From: JAOAFZ01 sp964412815 | Lineage (GTDB): Bacteria > Patescibacteriota > Microgenomatia > UBA1406 > GWC2-37-13 | Direction: 5' to 3' | Length of the DNA stretch: 64,000 nucleotides | NCBI GenBank assembly: GCA_964412815.1 | Contig: CAYPQF010000038.1 | Coordinates: forward strand, 62,001-126,000 | In this document: piece after piece, positions 9,276-18,765 of the stretch | Position numbering within the stretch: the first letter of the stretch is position 1 | Layout of the letters: every line of letters begins with the position of its first letter | Translations under genes and position numbers: made by a program | Notes under the pieces: model-generated | What the model was told of the DNA's origin: nothing | The model's input: only the letters and a program-made list of their open reading frames with translations | Database searches by the model: none

Positions 9276-9301
9276 CGCGATCGCAACAACGTATCAAGCG
9301 C

Positions 9302-10114
9302 TTATTCAAACGTATTACACCGGTCCAGAGATCCGCTTTCATACCCACGGGTAAACCATTCCACTCGTTGATCAGATGATCCATGTGTCCATGACTCCGG
9401 ATTCACATAGCCACTTACCCGCTCCTGAATCCGGTCGTCTCCCACGGCAGCAGCTGCATCCATGGCTTCTCCTATCTCACCGGGCTCAAAGATCTGTTCA
9501 TCCCTGAGCGAATGCGCCCACAGCCCAGCATAACAGTCGGCCTGCAGCTCAAGCTTGATAGAATCCTCATTCGTTTGTACCCTTCCCAGGGTTTGTAACT
9601 GGTACTGTACATGATGACCGACTTCGTGAGCTATCACATATGCTTCGGCAACGTCTCCACCCTGAGCTCCGAGTCGGTTGGTAAGTTCGTCAAAAAATGT
9701 TTCATCTATGTAGATGGTTTGATCGAGTGGACAATAATGCGGTCCAACCTGGGATGTTGCCGAACCACAACCCGAGTTTGTTGCGGTACGAAACAACACC
9801 AGGCGTGGTGGCTGGTACGTCAGTCCATTCTCCTGAAATGTAGTTGCCCAAAGTTCGTTGTTCGATCCCAGAACCGTAGACGCGAAGGTCTCGTATTCGT
9901 CGGCACCCTCATATTGATCCGTTACCTGTCGTTGTGAAGTCTCGCGGGGAAGGGCATCCAACTGATACAAAAGATCTGAAAGATCGCCTCCCGTTAAGAA
10001 ATTAAATGCAACGATCAACGCGAGACCTGTCAGGCTAATTCCACCTGCTACCGGTGCAAATCCCCGACGATCTTCAACATTTCCGCGACTGCCAATCTTC
10101 CACCAGTTTGCCAT
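9302..10114 (-). CDS. Neutral zinc metallopeptidase, YpfJ family
   Basis: 270 residues: cytoplasmic N-terminus with MANWWKIGSRGNVEDRRG, one TM helix (about 22-42), then an extracytoplasmic domain with HEVGHHVQ (HExxH zinc motif) and the family landmarks CPLDQTIYIDETFF, LELQADCYAGLWAH and WFTRGYESG. Full length for the putative neutral zinc metallopeptidase family; physiological substrate unknown. Convergent with the hydrolase upstream and divergent from apt. Confidence 0.92.
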   Translation of the reverse strand: MANWWKIGSRGNVEDRRGFAPVAGGISLTGLALIVAFNFLTGGDLSDLLYQLDALPRETSQRQVTDQYEGADEYETFASTVLGSNNELWATTFQENGLTYQPPRLVLFRTATNSGCGSATSQVGPHYCPLDQTIYIDETFFDELTNRLGAQGGDVAEAYVIAHEVGHHVQYQLQTLGRVQTNEDSIKLELQADCYAGLWAHSLRDEQIFEPGEIGEAMDAAAAVGDDRIQERVSGYVNPESWTHGSSDQRVEWFTRGYESGSLDRCNTFE

Positions 10115-10221
10115 ACGGTAAGTAATTTATATCCTTAATTTATACTGTTCACGCATGAAAATAGCGTGAATAATGAGATAATAATGCGGTAAGAACCATC
10201 CGGGACTGGTACAATTGGAGT

Positions 10222-10749
10222 ATGGATTTGAAGTCATACATTGCTGAGTACCCGGATTTTCCAGAACCTGGCATTCTGTTTCGTGATATCAGTCCGCTTC
10301 TGGCTACTCCAGCTGCATTTACCGAACTGCTGAACCAGATGGAAGCGAAACTCGATCCTCTCTCATGCACCGCACTGATTGCCATTGATGCACGTGGTTT
10401 TATCTTTGCAAGTGCTCTTGCTGACCGGATGCAAAAAAAGCTTATCTTGGCAAGAAAAAAAGGCAAACTCCCCGGATCTGTTACTTCGGTGTCCTACTCC
10501 TACGAATATGCCGCTGCGGACCTCGAGATCCAGAATGGCCTACTACAAAAAGACGATCATGTTGTGATTATTGACGACGTGCTTGCAACCGGAAATACTC
10601 TGGCAGCTGTTGCCCGCCTGATCGCAGAATCTCCCGCAACTCTGTGTGGCATACTAGTGGCACTTGAGTTACCGGCACTCCATGGTCGGGAACCATTGAA
10701 AGAATTTATTTCTCCATCATCTGTTCATTCTATACTCTCCTATGAATAA
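10222..10749 (+). CDS. apt: Adenine phosphoribosyltransferase
   Basis: Converts adenine and PRPP to AMP. The N-terminus IAEYPDFPEPGILFRDISPL and the PRPP loop VVIIDDVLATGNT are diagnostic, with DARGFIFA and ARKKGKLPG as in Apt. 175 residues is the usual length. TACAAT at 10210-10215 lies six bases before the ATG, so the transcript should begin at or near the start codon. Its last eight bases overlap the start of mtnN, which makes adenine. Confidence 0.92.
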   Translation: MDLKSYIAEYPDFPEPGILFRDISPLLATPAAFTELLNQMEAKLDPLSCTALIAIDARGFIFASALADRMQKKLILARKKGKLPGSVTSVSYSYEYAAADLEIQNGLLQKDDHVVIIDDVLATGNTLAAVARLIAESPATLCGILVALELPALHGREPLKEFISPSSVHSILSYE

Positions 10750-11395
10750 CCTCTGGTGCCTGTTTGCGATGGAAGAAGAACGGATGGCAATCTTTCCAGA
10801 CGAAACAACTGATCTGATTCAAGAAAAGCCTTTTACTATCAGAAAAGAACGGACATCCGGTATCTTCATTCTGGTTACCGGTATTGGGACAGTAAACGCA
10901 GCAATCGCGACACAGCATTTACTTGATCAATATACTCCGGAGATCATTATTAATCTTGGAGCAGCAGGCGGAGTAGCACCAGAATCAGAACTCGGAGCGG
11001 CATATATGGTAAGTGAAGCAATTTTTTTTGATGTAGATGTCACCGCTTTCGGCTATAGTTATGGCAGGATTCCCCGGAACGGTGTTGAGACCTATCAGTT
11101 ACATACAGTGCGTGAGGAACCCTGTATCTGCGCCTCTGGCGATAGCTTTGTAACAGACTTTCATGGCCAATATGGCAAGAAGATCTCTAAAAAAATACTT
11201 CTGGTTGATATGGAGATTGCAGGTGTCTGTCATACTCTGCTGGTAAATAATTATCAGGGAAAGATATACGCAATTAAAGGAGTATCAGATAAAGCAAACT
11301 ATCAGGCACCTACCAGTTTTGAAGAAAATATGGCAAGAGCTCTCACTCAGGTACAGGCCATGTTTCAATCCTTACTCGGACACCTACGCTCTTAA
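10742..11395 (+). CDS. mtnN: 5'-methylthioadenosine/S-adenosylhomocysteine nucleosidase
   Basis: 217 residues with the family landmarks in order: AMEEE near the N-terminus (general acid Glu), GIGTVNAA, INLGAAGG, DVTAFGYSYG, SGDSFV, DMEIAGVCHT (ribose-binding Glu) and VSDKANY (catalytic Asp). Splits MTA and SAH to adenine plus the thioribose product. It starts inside the last codons of apt (eight-base overlap), so the two are co-translated and form an adenine-recycling unit. Convergent overlap of 12 bases with the MFS gene on the other strand. Confidence 0.9.
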   Translation: MNNLWCLFAMEEERMAIFPDETTDLIQEKPFTIRKERTSGIFILVTGIGTVNAAIATQHLLDQYTPEIIINLGAAGGVAPESELGAAYMVSEAIFFDVDVTAFGYSYGRIPRNGVETYQLHTVREEPCICASGDSFVTDFHGQYGKKISKKILLVDMEIAGVCHTLLVNNYQGKIYAIKGVSDKANYQAPTSFEENMARALTQVQAMFQSLLGHLRS

Positions 11396-12646
11396 CGGCT
11401 TCTGAGGCTCTCGTTCAACAACATCTCCTGCCACCTGTTCCCGTTTAGCCAGCAGGATAAAAGGAATGGCAATACTTTGAATCAAACTTGCAGCTGCATA
11501 TGATGCGGGGTAACTCCAGACATCTGCCACCCGTCCCAATACCGGCTGAATCACAATTCCTCCACTCGAAGCCATCAGAGAGTCAAACGAGATGACAGTC
11601 GCACGCTGTTTGGAAGGGATCTGACTATTCAGATACGTCTGACGTACCGGCATCAACGCGGCAGTAAGCAGTCCAAGCACAAAGATAAGTATTAAAGCAA
11701 TCCAGAAACTGGTTGTCATCGACACTGCCAGCAGGATTGCTCCATTGATTACGATTCCAGTATATAACAATGTTGTCCGTCGCTGGAAAAACTGGATGAG
11801 CCGCGAAACTGTCATTCCACCGATAATTTGAGCGGAAGCCACAATGGCAGCGACCAATCCAGCCACCCCATAAGCTGAAGAATCTCCATATAACTCAAGT
11901 AAAAACGGCTGCAGCGCATAGAACACGTAAAAACCGACTCCGGCGGTAAACGGGGCCGCAATCATGAGCCATCGTACTGGAGGATTTTTGAGACCATACT
12001 CAAGTGATTTTGAAAGAGTAACAGAAATTTCCTGTACCGGATTTTTACCGCCTGAAGGGGTAAAACCCAGATCCTTCATCAAAAACCATGCGGTGGCAAA
12101 GTTTAAAAGGAGCACTGCGGAACGAAGAATATATGGGACTCCGAGGTTAGTATATTGAGCAATCATTCCACCGGCAACAGATCCGGTTAACATGGCAATG
12201 CCCCCTACAACCTGCCCCTGTGCAAACACAGACTCCATCTTGCCGGTATAGCCTGTTGCCTCCAATGCATCCACCAGCCATGCTTCCAGAGCCCCGGAAA
12301 AGAAGGTAAAGCCTAACCCCAGCAACAACGAAGCTACTGCCCACCCCCAGAATGGTCCCTGTATCTGCCACATAAACAGATAAAGAGCAGTAGAAAGCGC
12401 CAGGGTAATGGTGCCCCACAGATAGGAGACTCTCCGGCCATAGGTATCTGCGATCACGCCAGTAGGAATCTCAAACAGAACCTGTCCGACTGTAAAAAAG
12501 GCATTGGTAGCAAAGGCTTCAAAGTTACTTAAGCCTGCGTCCAGGAGAAAGATAGTGTTAATGCCCCAGATAAAAGAAGCAGCCAGTGTATTTCCCAACA
12601 CCAGCATCACATACGTTCTCTGAATGTGTTGAGGAGTATACTGCAT
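11384..12646 (-). CDS. MFS transporter
   Basis: 420 residues with about twelve hydrophobic helices. The A-motif-like loop after TM2 reads GVIADTYGRRVSYLWG, as in drug/metabolite exporters of the major facilitator superfamily. Substrate cannot be told. Its stop overlaps the end of mtnN and its start is eight bases downstream of the end of the histidine kinase gene on the same strand, so the two are probably co-transcribed, kinase first. Confidence 0.85.
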   Translation of the reverse strand: MQYTPQHIQRTYVMLVLGNTLAASFIWGINTIFLLDAGLSNFEAFATNAFFTVGQVLFEIPTGVIADTYGRRVSYLWGTITLALSTALYLFMWQIQGPFWGWAVASLLLGLGFTFFSGALEAWLVDALEATGYTGKMESVFAQGQVVGGIAMLTGSVAGGMIAQYTNLGVPYILRSAVLLLNFATAWFLMKDLGFTPSGGKNPVQEISVTLSKSLEYGLKNPPVRWLMIAAPFTAGVGFYVFYALQPFLLELYGDSSAYGVAGLVAAIVASAQIIGGMTVSRLIQFFQRRTTLLYTGIVINGAILLAVSMTTSFWIALILIFVLGLLTAALMPVRQTYLNSQIPSKQRATVISFDSLMASSGGIVIQPVLGRVADVWSYPASYAAASLIQSIAIPFILLAKREQVAGDVVEREPQKPLRA

Positions 12647-12654
12647 CTACTGCA

Positions 12655-13740
12655 TTATACCAGTTTCAACGGCAGGCTGACCGTAAAGGTAGTTCCTTTG
12701 TTCAGTATACTTTGCACAGAGATTGAGCCATTATGTCGAGCAACTATCTCGCGAGAGATATAGAGTCCAATGCCCAGCCCTGAATAGACCGGCTGTTCCT
12801 CGTTATACGCACGATAAAAGCGCTCAAATATCTTTGAGCGTGCATGAGGAGGGATGCCCATGCCGAAGTCCTGTACATGAATTTGTACTGTGTCCCCCTC
12901 CTGCTCCATCCGAACTACTACCCGATCGGCGTCGGGAGAATATTTTATCGCATTGGTGAACAGGTTAATCACTACCTGACCAATTCGTTCCTGATCTCCA
13001 CAGATGGTTACAGGTATCTTGTTTTCAAAGAGAATCTGATGGGTATCAGTTACATGTTGAATATCCTCAATTATCCCCTCTATGGTCTTATCCAAAGAGA
13101 ACTGTGTATCTTTGTAATCAAGCTTTCCCTGCGCAGCTTTTGAGACATCAAGCAGATCGGTAATGAGATTTGTCAGTTTTGAGATCTGCTGATCCATTTT
13201 TCCCAGATACTTTACGACACTGGGATCTGTATCTTTTGCAACGAGCTTTTTTAGAATCTGGGTATACCCTTTGATACTGGTCACCGGCGTTTTGAGTTCA
13301 TGAGATGCCAACGAGATAAAATCATCTTTTCGTCTTTCCAGCGCCTTTTTTTCTGAAATATCACGCGCAATCTTGGAGGCGCCAATAATGTTCCCTTGTA
13401 CGTTTTTAAGTGGAGAGACCGTAATAGATACATCAATAATTCTCCCGTCTTTGGTAAAACGCTGTGTCTCGAAGTGGTCAATCCGCTCACCTTTTTTCAG
13501 TTTTGACATAATCAGAGGAAAGTCATTTTTTCTGTTAGGGGGAATCAAAATATCAACAGACTTCCCTATTATTTCCTCAGCTGAGTATCCGTAGATTCGT
13601 TCCGCTCCTTTATTCCAGGTCGTGATAACTCCCTCAGTTGTTTTACTGAAAATGGCGTCGTCGCTGGATTCAACGATTGCCGCAAGCCTGAGAATTGCTT
13701 CTTCCTGAATGGAGTTTTGAGTGTCGTTCGGTGGTACCAT
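12655..13740 (-). CDS. PAS-domain sensor histidine kinase, soluble
   Basis: 361 residues without TM helix. One PAS/PAC domain (about 14-130, SSDDAIFSKTTEGVITTWNK... with GASKIARDISEKK at its end), a HisKA domain with phosphoacceptor His147 in SLASHELKTPVTSI, and a HATPase with N box NLFTNAIKYSP, G1 DFGMGIPP and G2 GLGIGLYIS. A cytoplasmic sensor, perhaps for a diffusible or redox signal; no response regulator lies next to it. Just upstream of the MFS gene. Confidence 0.92.
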   Translation of the reverse strand: MVPPNDTQNSIQEEAILRLAAIVESSDDAIFSKTTEGVITTWNKGAERIYGYSAEEIIGKSVDILIPPNRKNDFPLIMSKLKKGERIDHFETQRFTKDGRIIDVSITVSPLKNVQGNIIGASKIARDISEKKALERRKDDFISLASHELKTPVTSIKGYTQILKKLVAKDTDPSVVKYLGKMDQQISKLTNLITDLLDVSKAAQGKLDYKDTQFSLDKTIEGIIEDIQHVTDTHQILFENKIPVTICGDQERIGQVVINLFTNAIKYSPDADRVVVRMEQEGDTVQIHVQDFGMGIPPHARSKIFERFYRAYNEEQPVYSGLGIGLYISREIVARHNGSISVQSILNKGTTFTVSLPLKLV

Positions 13741-13826
13741 GAAACATTGATATTGTACGAAAGACAGGGATGTTTCTCAAGGTATGGACTTTGTATCTTA
13801 CGGGACTCTTACCGTATAATAGGGCT

Positions 13827-14585
13827 ATGGAAGGCCCGACCGTTTACATCACCCAACAGCTGCTTCAGCCATTCAACGGCAAAACAATTACCCGAGTAAC
13901 CGGAAATGCTGCCATTGATTTTAATCTCTTTCTCCATAAACAGGTAACCGATATCTTTTCCTGGGGAAAACATCTGGTCTTTCAGTTTGATACGTACGCG
14001 CTGCGGGTTCACTTTATGATTCTGGGAACCTACGAAGGCGAGGTAGATGGGGAGCAAATATTAGGAGATTATCCTAAGACTCACGATATGAAACTCCGTT
14101 TCGAGTTTGAGAACGGTTATTTTGCCATGTATAGCTGCACGCTCAAACTGGAGCAAACCAACAACCTTAAAGCCACATACGACTATACCACCGATGTAAT
14201 GTCAAAAAAATGGGATGAACAGGCTGCCTATCAAAAGGTGATGAAGAAAAAAGGTGAGTTTGAGATCTCTGATGTATTACTGGATCAGAAGATCTTTACC
14301 GGGGTAGGCAACAAAATCCGCAATGAGGTGCTGTTTAATGCCCGCATTCTCCCCACCCGCAAACTGAAAGATATCGATATGTTTACACTTCAACAGCTGG
14401 TGCATGATACCCACGAACTCTCTCACCAGTTTTATCGCTGGCGCAAGAAGAACGAGCTAAATAGTGGTGAACACTGGAACATCTATCGCAAAAAGGTCTG
14501 CCCGGTATGCGGTGGCGCTGTTACCCATGCCTACACCGGCAAGATGAATCGATCCAGTTACTTTTGCACCACTTGCCAGACATAA
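13827..14585 (+). CDS. Fpg/Nei-family DNA glycosylase with unusual N-terminus
   Basis: 252 residues. The helix-two-turn-helix motif (KIFTGVGNKIRNEVLFNARI) and the C-terminal zinc finger (CPVCGGAV...CTTCQT) define the Fpg/Nei family, which removes oxidised bases. Start chosen at 13827 because TATAAT at 13815-13820 is six bases before this ATG and the family's EGP motif follows at once. The protein begins MEGPTVYITQ, whereas family members begin MPEGP or MPELP: the catalytic Pro2 is absent while the following Glu-Gly-Pro is kept. A longer in-frame start at 13770 supplies no proline. Three bases separate it from alkC. Confidence 0.85.
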   Translation: MEGPTVYITQQLLQPFNGKTITRVTGNAAIDFNLFLHKQVTDIFSWGKHLVFQFDTYALRVHFMILGTYEGEVDGEQILGDYPKTHDMKLRFEFENGYFAMYSCTLKLEQTNNLKATYDYTTDVMSKKWDEQAAYQKVMKKKGEFEISDVLLDQKIFTGVGNKIRNEVLFNARILPTRKLKDIDMFTLQQLVHDTHELSHQFYRWRKKNELNSGEHWNIYRKKVCPVCGGAVTHAYTGKMNRSSYFCTTCQT

Positions 14586-14588
14586 CCC

Positions 14589-15722
14589 ATGAAAGAGAAA
14601 TTTTCGTTAAAAGATGCATTGTTTAACAAAACAAACGTTGCACGTCTGGCAGCAGAGATTGCAGCGGTCTATCCTCCGTTTGAAACAGATGCCTTTACCG
14701 CCACCATTCTAGACCGCATTCCGAAACTTGAACTGAAACAACGCATTAGTTGGATTCGGGAGCAGCTACAGGCATTTCTTCCTCCATCTTATCCCGAAGC
14801 GCTCAGGATTATTCTTGCAGCCCTGCCGCCACCCCTTGATCCAACACTGACCGATGATGACTTTGGTGAGTTTATCTACGCTCCGTATGGAGAGTTTATC
14901 GCTGTTTATGGCTGCACCTCCGAGCACCTGCCTCGCTCACTCTCTGCTTTGCGAGAGGTAACGATGCGATTTTCTGCGGAAGATGCGATCCGGTACTTTA
15001 TCAACAAATTTCCCGAACAGACACTGAGACAACTCACCGAGTGGAGTACTGACCACAATTATCATGTGCGTAGACTGGTTTCCGAAGGAAGCCGCCCCAA
15101 ACTACCCTGGTCGCAGAAGATTGTGTTTCAACCCGAACAGACAGTTCCACTCCTGGATGCACTGTTTGCTGACAAAACACGCTACGTCACCCGATCGGTT
15201 GCCAATCATATGAATGATATCTCTAAAATCAAGCCGGAGCTGGTGTTGCACACACTCGACCGGTGGCAGGCATCGGGGAAGCAGACTCCTTCTGAGATGG
15301 AGTTTATCATCAAACACTCCTTACGCACACTGGTAAAAAAAGGATATCCCGGCGCAATCGCGTTTCTCAATTTCTCCGCTGATCCACAGGTGACGGTTTC
15401 CGACATCTCACTCAATGCTCAGACTATTCCCCTGGGCGGTGTACTGGAATTTTCGGTTACCATCACCGCCCAAAAATCAGAGCGTCTGTTGATAGACTAC
15501 ATTATCTCGTTCCAGAATAAAGCCGGCAGCATGAACAGTAAAAAAGTATTTAAGCTAAAGCAGTGTCAAGTAACCGCCGGGACGTCCATTCATCTCCGCA
15601 AAAAGCACCGTTTTATGACAGGAATGACTACGCGCACCTTATACCCCGGAAACCATCTGATGGAGTTGCAGATTAATGGGAAAACCGTTGCCCAGGCACC
15701 CTTTCTTCTGGTAGAGAACTAG
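14589..15722 (+). CDS. alkC: AlkC-like DNA alkylation repair protein
   Basis: 377 residues. Helical-repeat N-terminal part with STDHNYHVRRLVSEGSRPKL, a hallmark of the AlkC/AlkD glycosylase fold, and a C-terminal Ig-like beta domain (about 270-377) typical of AlkC. Acts on alkylated bases such as 3-methyladenine. Directly downstream of the Fpg/Nei-like gene (three-base gap), forming a two-gene base-excision repair operon. Confidence 0.85.
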   Translation: MKEKFSLKDALFNKTNVARLAAEIAAVYPPFETDAFTATILDRIPKLELKQRISWIREQLQAFLPPSYPEALRIILAALPPPLDPTLTDDDFGEFIYAPYGEFIAVYGCTSEHLPRSLSALREVTMRFSAEDAIRYFINKFPEQTLRQLTEWSTDHNYHVRRLVSEGSRPKLPWSQKIVFQPEQTVPLLDALFADKTRYVTRSVANHMNDISKIKPELVLHTLDRWQASGKQTPSEMEFIIKHSLRTLVKKGYPGAIAFLNFSADPQVTVSDISLNAQTIPLGGVLEFSVTITAQKSERLLIDYIISFQNKAGSMNSKKVFKLKQCQVTAGTSIHLRKKHRFMTGMTTRTLYPGNHLMELQINGKTVAQAPFLLVEN

Positions 15723-15819
15723 CCGGCACCTTTTCATCCTTCCAGACATTCCATTTGAGTTTATCCGGATCACTTCATCCGTTGGCATAGTGGTCTGACG
15801 CTTCTGCACATACGGGTAT

Positions 15820-16407
15820 TTAGTATAATTTTTTTTGTTCTTTCATCATGTTCAGCAGCTTCTCGAAGCGCCGCGCCCGCGTTTCCGGCTTTTTTGCAGT
15901 GGCTAGTTGAAACGCAATTGCATAGGTATTGGTCCGGTTTAGTGTGTTATAAAATGCCTCGGCTGCAGGAATTTTTTTTAGAGCTTTGAGAAAATCTTCT
16001 GGCACAAACATCTCAGACGGGGGTGCGTAAGCAGCATCCCATCTGCCATCTACTTGAGCCGCTTCTACCTGAGCAATACCTGCCGGCATCATTTTCCCTT
16101 CTTTGGTAAGTCTCTCGATATGCAGTTTATTTCTTTGCGACCACATACTGCGCTTCCCACGGGGGACAAACTTCTGAATATAATACTGATCATCTCCCTT
16201 TTTGGACTGACCATCAATCCAGCCGTAACATAAAGCTTCATCGAGGGCCTGTTTATAGTCGATGGACGGAATACCGGAATCTTTTTTGTACATTTTGAGC
16301 CAGATACCAGGAACAGTCTGATGGTGTTTATCCAACCAATGGCGAAACTCCTGCGCTGAGGCAAAATGAATTGTCTGATAGTCAGCTTTGATTGTGGTAT
16401 CTGTCAT
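15820..16407 (-). CDS. YdeI/OmpD-associated family protein
   Basis: 195 residues starting MTDTTIKADYQTIHFASAQE. Motifs EALCYGWIDGQSKKGDDQYY, FVPRGKRSMWSQRNKLHIER and the basic C-terminal region with AIAFQLATAKKPETRARRFE identify the YdeI/OmdA family, of unclear biochemical role (linked to antimicrobial-peptide resistance in Bacillus). Start 16407 preferred over 16440 because a TATAAT lies ten bases upstream of it. Twelve bases downstream of terC on the same strand. Confidence 0.85.
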   Translation of the reverse strand: MTDTTIKADYQTIHFASAQEFRHWLDKHHQTVPGIWLKMYKKDSGIPSIDYKQALDEALCYGWIDGQSKKGDDQYYIQKFVPRGKRSMWSQRNKLHIERLTKEGKMMPAGIAQVEAAQVDGRWDAAYAPPSEMFVPEDFLKALKKIPAAEAFYNTLNRTNTYAIAFQLATAKKPETRARRFEKLLNMMKEQKKLY

Positions 16408-16418
16408 TACGATACATA

Positions 16419-17339
16419 TTATAGTTTCTTTGGAAACCAAATGGAGAGGAGAAGAGACAAGGCCAGCGCTGACATAATAATTGCAAAAGAGACTACCGAA
16501 GAAATATGAAAATGGAACAGTCCTGCCATCATCTTTGCACCGATAAAGACAAGAATGAATGACAGTCCCTTTTGCAGATGGTGAAATTTATGCATCACGC
16601 TTTCAAGTAAGAAGAACAATGCCCGCAATCCCAGAATAGCGAAGATATTTGAAGTAAAGATAATAAATGGATCCTGTGAAATAGCAAATGCTGCCGGGAT
16701 AGAATCAATGGCAAAAATGATATCAGTCGACTCTACCAGTAACACAATCATAAAAAGAATCGTTACATGCCATTTCCCATTCTCACGGATAAAGAACCGG
16801 CCATTGTGAGGGGCTGTGGTAAACGGAAGATATTTCTTTGCTAATTTAAAAACTTTGTTATGGTTAAAATCGATATGTTCTTCTTTTTTATCACTGAACA
16901 GCTTTATACCGGTATAAATAAGTATTGCCCCAAAGATATAGAGAACAAAATGGAACTGACTGATAATGACAGACCCAATGCCGATAAAGAGTGCACGGAA
17001 GACTATCGCTCCTAAAATTCCCCAGAACAGCACTTTATGGTAGTACTTTTCTTCCAGATTAAAAAAGTTAAATATAAGAAGGATTACAAAGAGGTTGTCT
17101 ACGGAGAGCATCTTTTCTGTAACATATGCACTCATAAACTGAGTGGCTGGCTCTCTTCCCATAAACAGGAAGATCAGAAAACCAAAACCGAACGCAACCC
17201 CGATCCAGAACAAAGATTGTGCCAGTGCTGCTCCCGGCTCGATCCGTTTTGCTTTTCTATTAAAGAATCCCAGATCGGCAATCAAGAAACCGATTACTAC
17301 AACAAGAAAAAGTATGAATAAATTAGTTTGTAAGTCCAT
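16419..17339 (-). CDS. TerC-family integral membrane protein
   Basis: 306 residues, about eight TM helices, with VTEKMLSVDNLFVILLIF and VLLVESTDIIFAIDSIPAAF, the two acidic intramembrane motifs of the TerC/Alx family (metal-ion, probably Mn, export). The ATG at 17339 follows an AGGTG element at good spacing; the GTG at 17348 is too close to it. A TACAAT box lies about 30 bases upstream. Confidence 0.92.
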   Translation of the reverse strand: MDLQTNLFILFLVVVIGFLIADLGFFNRKAKRIEPGAALAQSLFWIGVAFGFGFLIFLFMGREPATQFMSAYVTEKMLSVDNLFVILLIFNFFNLEEKYYHKVLFWGILGAIVFRALFIGIGSVIISQFHFVLYIFGAILIYTGIKLFSDKKEEHIDFNHNKVFKLAKKYLPFTTAPHNGRFFIRENGKWHVTILFMIVLLVESTDIIFAIDSIPAAFAISQDPFIIFTSNIFAILGLRALFFLLESVMHKFHHLQKGLSFILVFIGAKMMAGLFHFHISSVVSFAIIMSALALSLLLSIWFPKKL

Positions 17340-17412
17340 AAAAACCACACCTGATAATCGGTGAAAAATACATTGTACCAGACTTTATTTGAAACGCCAA
17401 TCTTGTATCTGG

Positions 17413-18726
17413 TTATCCTTTGAGATACCGTTCACTGAGTTGTTTATAGTAGGGAGTACTCATTGCAAACAGCGTCAGGATGAGTCCAAGCACCCCTGCC
17501 CCGGTAAAGATCAGTGCAATCGAGCGAGCCGTACCCGTTCCCCACACACCGCCAATTAACTCTACCCCGGCTCCCGTTGTCATAAACGGAATCACAATAA
17601 ACTGTGCCAGTGGACCAATAAAGAATGCCATTATCGGTGAGGCTGATTGCTCCACACTTTGTGCGAATCCAAACACCCGTCCTAAGCGATCCTGAGGAAC
17701 AACCTTTTGTAAGATGGTCTGCTCTGAAGCTTCAATAAACGGGAACAGCATTAAATAGCCGTAACAGCCGATTACCAGTGGCCAGATCGAAGGATAGATG
17801 GTAAAAATCATACTGATTACCCAGATAGCACAATTGGCCAGGAATAATGTTCGCACCGGATTCTTGCCCAGTCCGAATTTTGCGATAACGATCCCTCCAA
17901 TAATAAAGGCAGTACTGATTACTCCCCAGAGTATTCCCCACATCTGCACTGAAACAAGAGACAACCCGTACGCATCCATCAGCGACATAAACACACCGCC
18001 CAGAAAGTTATTGATCGTCGTAAAGAAGATTAAGGGGAGAAGTCCCGGAACATCACGTAATACTTTAATTGTTCCTTTTAAATCAATATTTTTAGGAACT
18101 TCTGCGCCATCCACATGGACGATACCTTTTTCCGGAATCTCCATACCATAAAGATGCGCAATTGCAGCTAGGCTGAGAATAACAGCAAGAATTAAAACCG
18201 GACCCATTCCCAGATATCCTACCAGCATAGCACTGATCACCGAAACAAACATAAACGCGACACCATTTACTGTTCCTGCTAACCCATTTGCTTTGTCACG
18301 ACCATCTTCGGGTATCAGAATCTTAACTAAGGTTGGAACGACAATTCCACGAATGTTCCCTGCCAGAACGCCAAACAGAACCAGGGGCATAAAAATCCAG
18401 ATCAGGACATTCTGAGTATTGTGAAATGTCTCTGGTGGAGCCGTATAAAACAGAGCCGTACAAAGTAAATAGATAATCAACGAAAAGATACTGGACCACA
18501 TCATGACTGTTTTCTTTTTGTTGTGGTCAACCAGACTACCAAACCAGATCCCGGTTGCCGCCACAGTCAAGGTGTAAATACCTGACATCATGGATGTGGC
18601 AAATACAGACTCGGTTTGAAGAAAGATATAGAATATCAGCGCAAACCAGACCGTCATATTGACAAGAGTTGATATAGTAGAGTTGGCAAGGACCTGATAA
18701 AAGACCCGCGTGTTACGATTCGACAT
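17413..18726 (-). CDS. MFS transporter
   Basis: 437 residues with twelve predicted TM helices; GSLVDHNKKKTVMMW after TM2 is the MFS A-motif region and a second-half GRVFGFAQSVEQSASPIMAF loop is present. It resembles the multidrug/enterobactin-exporter-like MFS of Gram-positive and Patescibacterial genomes. Substrate unknown. Stands alone on the minus strand upstream of terC. Confidence 0.85.
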   Translation of the reverse strand: MSNRNTRVFYQVLANSTISTLVNMTVWFALIFYIFLQTESVFATSMMSGIYTLTVAATGIWFGSLVDHNKKKTVMMWSSIFSLIIYLLCTALFYTAPPETFHNTQNVLIWIFMPLVLFGVLAGNIRGIVVPTLVKILIPEDGRDKANGLAGTVNGVAFMFVSVISAMLVGYLGMGPVLILAVILSLAAIAHLYGMEIPEKGIVHVDGAEVPKNIDLKGTIKVLRDVPGLLPLIFFTTINNFLGGVFMSLMDAYGLSLVSVQMWGILWGVISTAFIIGGIVIAKFGLGKNPVRTLFLANCAIWVISMIFTIYPSIWPLVIGCYGYLMLFPFIEASEQTILQKVVPQDRLGRVFGFAQSVEQSASPIMAFFIGPLAQFIVIPFMTTGAGVELIGGVWGTGTARSIALIFTGAGVLGLILTLFAMSTPYYKQLSERYLKG

Positions 18727-18765
18727 AGACTATTGTATCGTGTAAAACCAAAAAATGAGTATGAA

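Noticed and set aside
10147..10170. Hairpin TTCACGC...GCGTGAA between the zinc peptidase and apt
   Set aside because: It lies between divergent genes, so it is not a terminator; short, and no regulator can be named.
13770..13826. Upstream ATG for the Fpg/Nei-like gene
   Set aside because: The extension contains the promoter -10 box and no catalytic proline; the ATG at 13827 is at the right distance from TATAAT.
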